Source: a virus. From it: DNA of 22,092 nucleotides. How positions within the stretch are numbered: the stretch's first letter is position 1; each line of letters begins with the position of its first letter. Positions 1 to 6,777 of the stretch are shown here, piece by piece. The notes below the pieces were generated by a model, which saw only the letters and a list, made by a program, of their open reading frames with translations, was not told where the DNA came from and did no database searches. The DNA lies in the IMG/VR virus record IMGVR_UViG_3300001533_001499, positions 1-22,092 of that record. One strand, written 5' to 3'. Position numbers and translations under genes: made by a program.

Positions 1-9
1 AACTATACC

Positions 10-21
10 TATATATATTAA
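10..21 (-). promoter_or_regulatory. Promoter-like motif for a gene left of the window
   Basis: Read on the minus strand this is TTAATATATATA, a near match to the TTAATATATAAA motif found upstream of many genes here. It would drive a minus-strand gene lying beyond the left edge. It is assigned by similarity only, and in AT-rich DNA a chance match is quite possible. Confidence 0.3.
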
Positions 22-39
22 AAAATTAAAGTCAAAAAT

Positions 40-84
40 GTCAAATTCATCACAAAAACTAAAGATTTTTGTGTTTTCTTTGAC
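40..84. other. Nested AT-rich inverted repeat after the minus-strand nuclease gene
   Basis: An inner 8-base stem (CACAAAAA at 51-58 with TTTTTGTG at 66-73) lies inside an outer 6-base stem (GTCAAA at 40-45 with TTTGAC at 79-84). It is about 40 bases past the stop of the minus-strand gene ending at 125, so it could act as a weak terminator or 3' processing structure. There is no strong U-tract. The rest of 1-124 shows no gene. Confidence 0.3.
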
Positions 85-124
85 AAGTCATATAAATCAT
101 GCAAATGGTGTGAAAAAAAATAAT

Positions 125-967
125 TTAAACGTTTTTATATTTTAATCCCTTCGGTATAATATAAGTGTCCGGTCTTACTTGTATCCCTTTTCCATTTCTG
201 AACATATAAAATCCAAATTCTTCATTATAAAATGAATATATGTTTACAGAATATATTTTTGCTTCACCAACTCCATAGAAATAATAGAAGTTATCATCTT
301 CCTTCATGTTTTGATATTTCTTGGATTGTATGGTAAAGATTTTTTCATCATATTCAAATGATATATCGATCCCACCAAACATATCATCTACATCACCAAA
401 TTCAGCATGTTGTATGTTTGACACGTTTGGAAATTTTTTAATTCTATTAATTGTTTCGATTTCAGCTTTATTTCCATTATAACTTGTATATACAATAATT
501 CTTAATATATCATAAATAATCGTAGAATCCTTTGAAAAAATCTTATCTTTATTTTCAAATAATATTTCAAAGAATTTTCTAATTTCGGTTTCCCATTTTC
601 CTAAATAAAAATCTACCTGAGTGTTTTTTATTTCTCCTTTTACGATTTGGGAATTCACCCAATTTAATAGATTAAAAATCGCAATTTTATTTGTATCTAA
701 ATAATTCAAGAGTGATCGTTTAGGGTCTCTACCTCCCAGTATTTCCTCTACGAACTCAGCCACGACTCGATTAAAACGAATTTTTGAAAGATCGTATCCC
801 ATATTCATAACCCCTATTCTTTTCCCATTGACTTCTCCCCATTGACCTTTTGGTTCAAAATAATCTTTCATTACATCTCTTATAACTTTATCTATATTAT
901 ATTTTTTGAAATATTCCCATGTGTTATTCATGAATTTTAAATTATATTCTACTACGTTTTCTTTCAT
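125..967 (-). CDS. PD-(D/E)XK nuclease-like protein
   Basis: This 280-residue protein has no full-length family I recognise. Its second half carries the spaced signature of a PD-(D/E)XK nuclease fold: acidic residues in a helix at E169 and E171 (NKAEIETINRI), a GGID strand with D201, and a following strand ending in IQSKK at 213-217 that supplies the Q-x-K catalytic pair. Residues 1-150 are mostly helical with no clear motif. There is no signal peptide or membrane segment. Its ATG overlaps the stop of the CCA-adding enzyme gene as ATGA, so the two are probably co-transcribed and translationally coupled. A role in DNA degradation, repair or recombination is possible. The nuclease assignment is a motif inference, and the target is unknown. 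Confidence 0.5.
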   Translation of the reverse strand: MKENVVEYNLKFMNNTWEYFKKYNIDKVIRDVMKDYFEPKGQWGEVNGKRIGVMNMGYDLSKIRFNRVVAEFVEEILGGRDPKRSLLNYLDTNKIAIFNLLNWVNSQIVKGEIKNTQVDFYLGKWETEIRKFFEILFENKDKIFSKDSTIIYDILRIIVYTSYNGNKAEIETINRIKKFPNVSNIQHAEFGDVDDMFGGIDISFEYDEKIFTIQSKKYQNMKEDDNFYYFYGVGEAKIYSVNIYSFYNEEFGFYMFRNGKGIQVRPDTYIIPKGLKYKNV

Positions 968-2178
968 ATTAGTTCTTTAAATTTTTCTGTTTCTATTCTT
1001 TTTATTTCGATTCCAAGATCCTTTCCACGAAAACCTAATTTCATAATCTCTTCTGCATCTGTTGTTACAGAATATTTAAGAAAAGCATCAACAAATTTTC
1101 TATCCAAGTTTTCCAAGTCTGCATATTCGGATATTGTATTGTTACTTATGCGATAATCAATTTTATAACGATATAACAACACAATATTTAAGTATTTATT
1201 GTCATAATCAAATAATTGTTCAATATTTTTTTCATTAAAATATTTTTTTATTTTCAATAATAATATAACAGCATCAGATATACGACTTGGTAGGCGAAAT
1301 TCTTCTGTCATCTTTAAGTTAAAATCGTGAGTTGGTTCATTTCTATCAAATAATTTTGTGTATATTATCTTTTCGTTTAAGGTTTTCAATACATTTGTAT
1401 TTAATTTAACATCTGGATACATTCTAACGAACATTTTGAATTCCTTTAGATAATTCATATATCTAATCCAGGATTCCATATCACGATGTTGTTGACACCA
1501 CATTAACATACCTGGTTTTTCAGGATTGCCATAGAATTCTTCATTTATTCTTTCCTGTGTCACATCATCTTCGGGTGATATTCCATTCAAACGATTATCA
1601 TAAGTTATGGCATCGGCTGTTGCTTTATCGATTTTTAGATTCATTTTTGAGGCAAAACGAAATACTCTTAAAATTCTCAATCTATCTTCTGCAAAACGAT
1701 CTCTTGGATTACCAACAGCTCTTATAATTCCATTTCGAATATCTTCGAGTCCTCCAACTAAATCAACAATTTTTTCTCTTCTTATATCATAGTATAAAGC
1801 GTTGCATGTCAAGTCTCTACGAAATACATCATCACGTATAGTTATATGTCTTCCGAATTCAACTTTTGGGTTATTTGGATCTACTTTATTATCTCTTCCT
1901 TTTGCGATATCTTTACGATAAGAAGCAATTTCTATACCATCTGGTGTTTCTTTTGTAAATACACGAACAACCGCAAAATGTCTACCATGAAGACCAAGAC
2001 GATAACGATGTTCTAGTATGCGAACAATTGCGTTTGGTTGTGCATTTGTTACCAAATCAAAATCGTGTGGTTCTTTTCCAAGAATAAAATCTCTAACAGC
2101 ACCACCAACCACAAATAAATCATATCCATGTTGATGAAATATATTTGAAAGTTCCTTTACATCTTTTGGTATGTGCAT
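964..2178 (-). CDS. cca: CCA-adding tRNA nucleotidyltransferase (class II)
   Basis: A class II nucleotidyltransferase that adds or repairs the 3' CCA end of tRNA, acting in the cytoplasm. Numbered from the ATG at 2178, it shows the head motif GGAVRD at about 25-30, the metal-binding pair in HDFDL (D39, D41), RRDLTCNAL at about 120-128, and the nucleotide-recognition helix EDRLRILRVFRFA at about 164-176, in the canonical order. Its 404 residues suit the family. The frame stays open to a TTG at 2217, which would add 13 residues (MFKYFLNEIIRER). I prefer the ATG because a purine-rich GAGAAAGA precedes it and because bacterial homologues begin 20-30 residues before GGAVRD. It overlaps the downstream nuclease gene by ATGA. 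Phage versions probably maintain host or phage tRNAs during infection. No tRNA gene is visible here. Confidence 0.93.
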   Translation of the reverse strand: MHIPKDVKELSNIFHQHGYDLFVVGGAVRDFILGKEPHDFDLVTNAQPNAIVRILEHRYRLGLHGRHFAVVRVFTKETPDGIEIASYRKDIAKGRDNKVDPNNPKVEFGRHITIRDDVFRRDLTCNALYYDIRREKIVDLVGGLEDIRNGIIRAVGNPRDRFAEDRLRILRVFRFASKMNLKIDKATADAITYDNRLNGISPEDDVTQERINEEFYGNPEKPGMLMWCQQHRDMESWIRYMNYLKEFKMFVRMYPDVKLNTNVLKTLNEKIIYTKLFDRNEPTHDFNLKMTEEFRLPSRISDAVILLLKIKKYFNEKNIEQLFDYDNKYLNIVLLYRYKIDYRISNNTISEYADLENLDRKFVDAFLKYSVTTDAEEIMKLGFRGKDLGIEIKRIETEKFKELI

Positions 2179-2228
2179 TCTTTCTCTTATTATTTCATTA
2201 AGAAAATATTTAAACAAAAGAAGGTAAG

Positions 2229-2465
2229 TTGTATTGGAAACGTAATGATAATAAAGGAATTTCTATATTTAATTGTCGTATTCATATTCATGGTAAAAAA
2301 AGATTAATACTAAAAGCTTATCTAAATCATTATAATATTAATGGTTCTTATTTCGATGTAAAAATGAGTAACGGAATTCCAATATTTCGAATGAATATCG
2401 ATGTGTATCCAAATGTTTACAAAATGCTTTATCTACTTGATTATAAATATCAAAAAAATGGATAA
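2229..2465 (+). CDS. Small hypothetical protein (TTG start)
   Basis: A 78-residue protein that I do not recognise. It is basic and rich in Asn, Tyr and Ile, with strand-like stretches (ISIFNCRIHIHG, IPIFRMNIDVYP) suggesting a small beta-rich fold. The only usable start before residue 46 is TTG at 2229, because an in-frame TAA lies at 2211. AGAAGG ends four bases before it, one of the few Shine-Dalgarno-like sequences in the window. Its last 8 bases overlap the ATG of the next gene, and it begins a run of three tightly packed small plus-strand genes. It is divergent from the CCA enzyme gene, yet I see no TTAATATATAAA motif between them. Confidence 0.5.
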   Translation: MYWKRNDNKGISIFNCRIHIHGKKRLILKAYLNHYNINGSYFDVKMSNGIPIFRMNIDVYPNVYKMLYLLDYKYQKNG

Positions 2466-2757
2466 ATATTATATTGTTCACGATAACGGCTATTATTTTG
2501 TTTATCGGGATATTATTAAAGAAGGATTGAAAAAATATTTTGATCTAAATATAATTGATGATAATGCGATGGTTGTTCAAAATACAAAATCAGCAGTTCT
2601 TAAACTTTTTTTTAATAAAAAAATGGATCATGAATTATTGATGAAAGTAAAAAAACATTTATTTGATAATTTACCATACTTAAAAAGAGTTATTTTCAAT
2701 AATAGAAATATGGTATTATATTTTAAGCATAATATGAAAGCTATGATTATTTATTGA
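2458..2757 (+). CDS. Small hypothetical protein
   Basis: A 99-residue basic protein of unknown function, rich in Lys, Asn and Tyr. The frame is open back to an ATG at 2401, but I chose the ATG at 2458: it gives only an 8-base overlap (ATGGATAA) with the preceding gene, whereas the earlier start would overlap it by 65 bases and add a stretch (KCFIYLIINIKK) that merely reads that gene in another frame. The sequence alternates short strands with a central helix (SAVLKLFFNKKMDHELLMKVKKHLF), with no catalytic motif. It ends one base before the next ATG, so the three small genes probably form one translationally coupled unit. Confidence 0.55.
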   Translation: MDKYYIVHDNGYYFVYRDIIKEGLKKYFDLNIIDDNAMVVQNTKSAVLKLFFNKKMDHELLMKVKKHLFDNLPYLKRVIFNNRNMVLYFKHNMKAMIIY

Positions 2758-2758
2758 T

Positions 2759-3061
2759 ATGGTAGTAGGAAATGATTATTTAATAGAAAGATTAATATCA
2801 ACATCTCACGATAGTAAATATCTTTGGTACGGTGAAAGATTAAATCGAGATGGGTTAAATTTTCATACTCAACATCACATATCAAATAAAAAGTGGATAC
2901 GAATCGATGTTGGTAGAGAGTATATAAAAGGTGCAAATACAACATATCTAACAATAAGGTTCTTTGATGGCAATGAATATCATTTAGCAAAAAGATTGTT
3001 AGCAAGAAGATATATGAAAATATACGATCTTTTTGATATTTGTAAGGAAAAAGCAAGATGA
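2759..3061 (+). CDS. Small hypothetical protein
   Basis: A 100-residue basic protein with no family I recognise. It reads as a compact alpha/beta protein: a YLIERL helix, strands around WIRIDVGREYIKG and TTYLTIRFFDGNEYHL, then a basic C-terminal helix (AKRLLARRYMKIYDLFDI). There are no cysteine pairs, signal peptide or membrane segment. Its ATG follows the previous stop after one base. An antisense ORF over this region is a shadow. Small proteins packed like this in T4-like phages are often early host-takeover factors, but nothing in the sequence proves that here. Confidence 0.6.
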   Translation: MVVGNDYLIERLISTSHDSKYLWYGERLNRDGLNFHTQHHISNKKWIRIDVGREYIKGANTTYLTIRFFDGNEYHLAKRLLARRYMKIYDLFDICKEKAR

Positions 3062-3103
3062 TGGTATGATTTTTGTTCCTTTTTAAAAAAAATATATACA
3101 ATT

Positions 3104-4054
3104 ATGGGAAAAGTATCGGACATATATGACAATTTAACCTACAGACCTGATGATGATGACGAGTATGGTAGTGTGAATTTAGATATTAAATCATGGGCAG
3201 ATAGAAATAATATAGATTATTCAAATTTATTAGGTACTCCAAATTCTTGGGAACCAAAAGATGTAGGACACCATTCAAATATGGTTCATAATAATCGTAC
3301 AATTCCAGCAGACACATTTTTACCGAGTGATGGTCATATGTGGATACACCAAAGTAATAGGAACGCTATATTAGAATCTTATAATTCGATTCCTGGTGGT
3401 GAAAAAATAAATAAGACAGGGGGAGGATATTGTGGAGATACTTTTAGTAAAAAATTAGGTAATAAATTTTATAATGAAGCATTTGATCCTGATATATCAG
3501 ATGATTGGGAAGATAAACCTTTAGGGCCTGGTTGGTGTGATTTAGGTAATGATCCATTATCATTTCCAAAATTAAATTCCATTAAACCGGAAGTGTTTGA
3601 TTATAAACTACCAAAACTATCATTTCCAAAATTAAATCCCATTAAACCAAAAATGTTTGGTTATAAACTAGATGAACCAATTATATATAAATACCCATTA
3701 TCAGATATTAATACAAATTCATTCAGTACTTCCTACGAAAAACCTGTTTTAAATTCTTTTGATAGAAGCGTCCATGAAAGTCCATCAGACTGGGGTGTAG
3801 ATTTATCAAAATCATATGCTGATCCTCTTGGATTTTCAAAACCATTCAATTCATATAAAGTTGATAATAGTTGGGAAAATGAAGTTTACGGAAAACCTAT
3901 GAGTGAAATAGGTATGTATGATACAAAACCTATAAATTATGATAGATGGATTAATAATCCATGTGTTTTAAATGATGGTAAAGATAAAATTCATACGGGT
4001 GTTGATAATTCAGCGATGATGATGAATTATAAAGATCATTGCTCATGGCTATAA
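3104..4054 (+). CDS. Low-complexity hypothetical protein with a tandem 20-residue repeat
   Basis: A 316-residue protein of unknown function. It is unusually rich in Asp, Asn, Pro, Ser, Tyr and Trp and poor in long hydrophobic stretches, suggesting an extended or partly disordered protein rather than an enzyme. Residues 153-169 and 173-189 are near-identical copies of SFPKLNxIKPxxFxYKL, a 20-residue period. Short motifs such as SWADRNNIDYSNLLG and DDWEDKPLGPGW look like linear peptides. An AT-rich AAATATATACA lies a few bases before the ATG, a possible but close-set variant of the promoter-like motif. The gene is followed at once by a strong bidirectional terminator. A structural or interaction-scaffold role is a guess from composition only. 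Confidence 0.6.
   Translation: MGKVSDIYDNLTYRPDDDDEYGSVNLDIKSWADRNNIDYSNLLGTPNSWEPKDVGHHSNMVHNNRTIPADTFLPSDGHMWIHQSNRNAILESYNSIPGGEKINKTGGGYCGDTFSKKLGNKFYNEAFDPDISDDWEDKPLGPGWCDLGNDPLSFPKLNSIKPEVFDYKLPKLSFPKLNPIKPKMFGYKLDEPIIYKYPLSDINTNSFSTSYEKPVLNSFDRSVHESPSDWGVDLSKSYADPLGFSKPFNSYKVDNSWENEVYGKPMSEIGMYDTKPINYDRWINNPCVLNDGKDKIHTGVDNSAMMMNYKDHCSWL
3559..3670 (+). repeat. Two tandem 60-bp-period repeats in coding sequence
   Basis: Bases 3559-3610 and 3619-3670 are nearly identical and exactly 60 bases apart, encoding two copies of SFPKLNxIKPxxFxYKL. The copies differ at scattered positions, so the duplication is not very recent. The reading frame is kept. Confidence 0.85.
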
Positions 4055-4055
4055 A

Positions 4056-4090
4056 ATTAAAAAAGGGGGAAATTTTCCCCCTTTTATTTT
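4056..4090. terminator. Bidirectional Rho-independent terminator
   Basis: AAAAGGGGG at 4061-4069 pairs with CCCCCTTTT at 4077-4085 around AAATTTT. It sits between the stop of the plus-strand gene at 4054 and the stop of the minus-strand phoH gene at 4092. The A-run on one side and T-run on the other let it work in both directions, as expected between convergent genes. Confidence 0.9.
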
Positions 4091-4091
4091 T

Positions 4092-4895
4092 TTAATACTT
4101 TTCAAGTATTTTAGATATTATTGGATTTCGAACTATGTCTTTGCTTGTGAACTCCATTATACCTACTCCATCCACACTCTTTAATTTATCCAGAGCATCT
4201 TTCAACCCACTTTCTTCTTCATTTCGAAATCGATCAATTTGTTCAATATCCCCCGATACAATGAATTTTGTATTAAAACCGATTCTTGTTAAGAAAGTTT
4301 TCATTGCTTTTTTTGTTGAATTTTGAGCCTCTTCAAATATAACAATAGAATTATCTATGTTAACCCCTCTTAAATAGGCAATTGCTAAAGGTTTAATTAT
4401 ATCAGCCTTTATCAATCTTTTTCTTAAATCTTCACCTATTATCTTATCTATTAGATAGTAAGTTGAAAATAGATAAGGATCTAACTTTTCTTCTAAGGTT
4501 CCTTTTAGATAGCCTATTTTTTCCTCTGATTCGACAACAGGTGTAATAATAATTATTTTATTAAACCCATTACCTTTTGTTTTTAGAAGTTCTAAAGCCT
4601 TTACTATACTTACAAACGATTTACCAACTCCAGCAGGTCCTTTGCATAAAACAATTTGGTTTTCATCTATAAGACTAGAAAATTCTTTTTGACTTCGATT
4701 TTTACATTTTAGTTTTACTTTACCATTCAGTAAAGATCCAGCAAATTGTTCATTCGTGAATTCGATTCCTTCATCTACCAATCTACTGACAATTTCAGTG
4801 TTTCTACTCATAAATAAAGCATTATTTTTTAAAAATAAAAAATCCCAATCAGATTCAGTTTTTTCTTGATTTGGGATTTGTGAAAAATAATTCAT
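4092..4895 (-). CDS. phoH: PhoH-like P-loop ATPase
   Basis: A PhoH-family ATPase, common in T4-like and other large phages, predicted to couple ATP hydrolysis to an RNA-related task; its role in phages is unsettled. The Walker A motif GPAGVGKS lies at about 86-93, preceded by the QIVLCKG strand. The family-typical AYLRG-VNIDNSIVI leads into the Walker B segment FEEAQN at about 187-192, where the usual DEAQN aspartate is Glu. SGDIEQ follows at about 214-219. Two ATGs are possible, 4907 and 4895. I chose 4895 (267 residues) because the promoter-like motif at 4913-4924 would leave only 5 bases before the upstream ATG but 17 before this one, closer to the spacing at other genes. It is convergent with the upstream gene and divergent from the gene at 4974. 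Confidence 0.93.
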   Translation of the reverse strand: MNYFSQIPNQEKTESDWDFLFLKNNALFMSRNTEIVSRLVDEGIEFTNEQFAGSLLNGKVKLKCKNRSQKEFSSLIDENQIVLCKGPAGVGKSFVSIVKALELLKTKGNGFNKIIIITPVVESEEKIGYLKGTLEEKLDPYLFSTYYLIDKIIGEDLRKRLIKADIIKPLAIAYLRGVNIDNSIVIFEEAQNSTKKAMKTFLTRIGFNTKFIVSGDIEQIDRFRNEEESGLKDALDKLKSVDGVGIMEFTSKDIVRNPIISKILEKY

Positions 4896-4912
4896 ATTAC
4901 AATTCATACAAT

Positions 4913-4924
4913 TCTATATATTAA
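4913..4924 (-). promoter_or_regulatory. Promoter-like motif upstream of phoH
   Basis: On the minus strand this reads TTAATATATAGA, identical to the plus-strand copy at 4941-4952, so the two form a head-to-head pair driving the divergent genes phoH and 4974. It lies 17 bases before the chosen phoH ATG. Confidence 0.5.
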
Positions 4925-4940
4925 AAAATAAAAATAAAAA

Positions 4941-4952
4941 TTAATATATAGA
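4941..4952 (+). promoter_or_regulatory. Promoter-like motif upstream of the 416-residue protein
   Basis: TTAATATATAGA lies 21 bases before the ATG at 4974. It is the exact inverted partner of the phoH copy at 4913-4924. Assigned from recurrence of the motif at gene starts in the window. Confidence 0.5.
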
Positions 4953-4973
4953 TAAAAATCTATTAAATTTTTT

Positions 4974-6224
4974 ATGATTTACAAATTTAAAAAATTCTTT
5001 CTAATTGAAGCAGAGCAAGTAAGACCACCGATAGATGAAGTTGATGAGCTTGATGAAATTCTTGAAGATGAATATGATAGCATAAATCTTTCAAAAAGGC
5101 TTGAAAATCGTCTTAAAGAACTTAAAGAAAATGTAAGTAAAAAGATTGAAGTTGGTGATGAAGTATTCTTGAAGGATGAAAAAAAAGGAAAATTATCAGA
5201 TAAGGTATATGATTTTTTGAAGTCAAAAAATAAATTTAAAGTATTAAAAATAAATGATAAAGGAAAATTAGATATCGGGTATCGTTATAAATATATCCGA
5301 GAAGAGGATGGAAGAAAAGTAAAAAGAATTTTTTATTTTAGTCCAAGAAGATTTGAAAAAATAGATGTTTTAGATCCAGTTGCTCAATTTATATTATCTC
5401 TAAAAAATATAGAGAAGAAATATTTACTTGATTATCCGTTGGATTATTTAGATATTGATGAAAAAGGTAATTTATCATCTTTATCACGTAGGAATGTTGA
5501 AGCCGGTGTTGATCCATATAAATCTCCAAAAAGACAAATGAGTAGGTTAAATAAAATTCTTACAAGAATTGTTTTACCAGATTATTATAATAAGATGTTA
5601 AATCCACATATGATAGAAATTTTCTTAAATAAATGGCGAGTAATGTTTGATACAGATCTTCATGTAGAAGTTCTAGAAGGGGAAGCAATTTTAGAAGCAT
5701 ATAATTACCTGGGTAACTGTGATCCTAGTTGGATTTCAGCATCTTGTGCAAATTTCAGACCACAAGGCGCCTCCGGAGGCTCGTCGATGCTCCGACCACA
5801 AGGTACTGATAAATTTAGAGTGCTTACAGAAAACCCACAAATAAAAGCATTAATTGTTCGTCAACAAGGAAAGGTTATGGGAAGAAGAATTCTATTTGAA
5901 GGAGTTCAAACAAAAACTCATGGAAGATTTGAAGAAGGTAAAACATATAAATTTTTAAATAATTTTTATGGAAAATCAGGTAGTGGTGGTAAAGTAGATG
6001 CTACAATGATGCGTTGGGCAAGGGATAATGATGCTTATACACATCAAAACGTTAGAGGAGATGATATATTTCGAATAAAGGTAGATAAAACATGTTATCC
6101 ATCATATCCACCTATTGATTATATGTTTGTAAATTTCGATTTAAATGAATTTGCAAGTAAAAATCCAGAAGGCGGCGGTGGGTATGGATGGCGACAAGCA
6201 TATGGAGCAATCTGTAAAAAATAA
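4974..6224 (+). CDS. Phage protein with SCA-NP-GRRILFEG signature and capsid-targeting-like N-terminus
   Basis: A 416-residue protein. Residues 1-16 (MIYKFKKFFLIEAEQV) resemble the capsid-targeting start of T4 internal proteins, followed by an acidic linker (20-35) and a basic coiled helix. Residues 58-130 look like a small beta-barrel (VGDEVFLKDE...FKVLKINDKGKLDIGYRY). The C-terminal half holds SASCANFR (255-262), NPQIKALIVRQQGKVMGRRILFEG and FLNNFYGKSGSG...WARDNDAY. As I remember it, this spacing matches a family of uncharacterised phage proteins with SCM, NP, GRALLW and DRIYT motifs. That comparison is from memory and the function is unknown. Residues 266-277 are a GC-rich in-frame insertion. 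The leader is A/T-rich with no Shine-Dalgarno. A hairpin terminator follows the stop. An internal virion protein ejected with DNA is one hypothesis. Confidence 0.75.
   Translation: MIYKFKKFFLIEAEQVRPPIDEVDELDEILEDEYDSINLSKRLENRLKELKENVSKKIEVGDEVFLKDEKKGKLSDKVYDFLKSKNKFKVLKINDKGKLDIGYRYKYIREEDGRKVKRIFYFSPRRFEKIDVLDPVAQFILSLKNIEKKYLLDYPLDYLDIDEKGNLSSLSRRNVEAGVDPYKSPKRQMSRLNKILTRIVLPDYYNKMLNPHMIEIFLNKWRVMFDTDLHVEVLEGEAILEAYNYLGNCDPSWISASCANFRPQGASGGSSMLRPQGTDKFRVLTENPQIKALIVRQQGKVMGRRILFEGVQTKTHGRFEEGKTYKFLNNFYGKSGSGGKVDATMMRWARDNDAYTHQNVRGDDIFRIKVDKTCYPSYPPIDYMFVNFDLNEFASKNPEGGGGYGWRQAYGAICKK
5758..5803 (+). repeat. GC-rich palindromic insertion flanked by a 10-bp direct repeat
   Basis: GACCACAAGG occurs at 5758-5767 and again at 5794-5803. 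Between them are 26 bases, about 73% G+C in very AT-rich surroundings, containing the perfect palindrome GCCTCCGGAGGC at 5769-5780. The unit (26 bases plus one repeat copy) is 36 bases, exactly 12 codons. Removing it would leave an uninterrupted ...NFRPQGTDKF... This looks like an insertion with target duplication, or a templated duplication error, that kept the frame. Confidence 0.7.
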
Positions 6225-6254
6225 AAAAGGAGGATTTTTCAATCCTCTTTTTTT
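6225..6254. terminator. Bidirectional Rho-independent terminator
   Basis: GAGGATT (6230-6236) pairs with AATCCTC (6241-6247) around TTTC, with A-rich sequence before and a T-run after. It separates the convergent stops at 6224 (plus) and 6253 (minus), so it should serve both genes. Confidence 0.88.
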
Positions 6255-6726
6255 ATTTACATAGCATGTCGGCCGCTTTTGAAGCCGCCCAACTATCGGG
6301 TTTCGTTTCCACATTATATCCCAATCCTTTCAAATATCCAACAGCACTGTCATGAACAATACTTGATTTTGTTTCCTTGTTAAAGTTTATGTCAAGGTGA
6401 ACAGTTACGATTTTTTTTTCAGATTTTTCATTTACAACCGATTCTATATAATCAGCAATATCTCTACTATATTCAACCTCGTTCCATAATCTTGAGAAAA
6501 TATCTCGAATTTTTGAGATATTTTCTCTTTTGAAAATGATATGAACACCTTTTCTTGGTTTCAATAATCCAATAACAGTAACATACTTCGTGTAGTTTCT
6601 ATATTGCCTTGAATCAGTACCAATGAAAACTTTAACTTCTGGATTGTTCCTAAGATAATCTTTAACGTACAACCCCACATCCTTTAGCTCATCACCGCCA
6701 AAAAGCCTAAACATTTTATTTTTCAT
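6253..6726 (-). CDS. YkuK/DUF458-like predicted RNase H-fold protein
   Basis: A 157-residue protein matching the DUF458 (YkuK) family, predicted to have an RNase H-like fold and possibly nuclease activity. The signature elements are in order: FIGTDSRQY (34-42) with the first acidic residue D38, a long strand pair (YVTVIGLL, VHIIFKRE), NEVEYSRDIADYI (82-94) with E83 and S87, VHLDINFN (109-116) with D112, a GYLKGLGY turn near 130-137, and KPDSWAASKAAD (142-153) with a final acidic residue. Both the length and the C-terminal KPDsxAAsxxAD motif suit the family. A perfect promoter-like motif lies 32 bases upstream at 6759-6770. It is convergent with the preceding gene across a terminator. The substrate is unknown; RNA processing or DNA repair are possible. 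Confidence 0.8.
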   Translation of the reverse strand: MKNKMFRLFGGDELKDVGLYVKDYLRNNPEVKVFIGTDSRQYRNYTKYVTVIGLLKPRKGVHIIFKRENISKIRDIFSRLWNEVEYSRDIADYIESVVNEKSEKKIVTVHLDINFNKETKSSIVHDSAVGYLKGLGYNVETKPDSWAASKAADMLCK

Positions 6727-6758
6727 AATAAATTAAGGTTTTTTGACCGCCATCAAGA

Positions 6759-6770
6759 TTTATATATTAA
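6759..6770 (-). promoter_or_regulatory. Promoter-like motif upstream of the YkuK-like gene
   Basis: An exact TTAATATATAAA on the minus strand, 32 bases before the ATG at 6726 and 7 bases past the stop of the S1-domain gene. This would give the YkuK-like gene its own promoter. Confidence 0.55.
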
Positions 6771-6777
6771 GATTATT

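Noticed and set aside
2751-3101. 116-residue antisense ORF
   Set aside because: It lies wholly over the packed small plus-strand gene and its terminal spacer, has no leader and reads as an antisense shadow.
6268-6290. GC-rich patch in the YkuK-like gene considered as another palindromic element
   Set aside because: It codes the family-conserved KPDSWAASKAAD motif and the apparent inverted repeat is imperfect, so ordinary coding constraint explains it.
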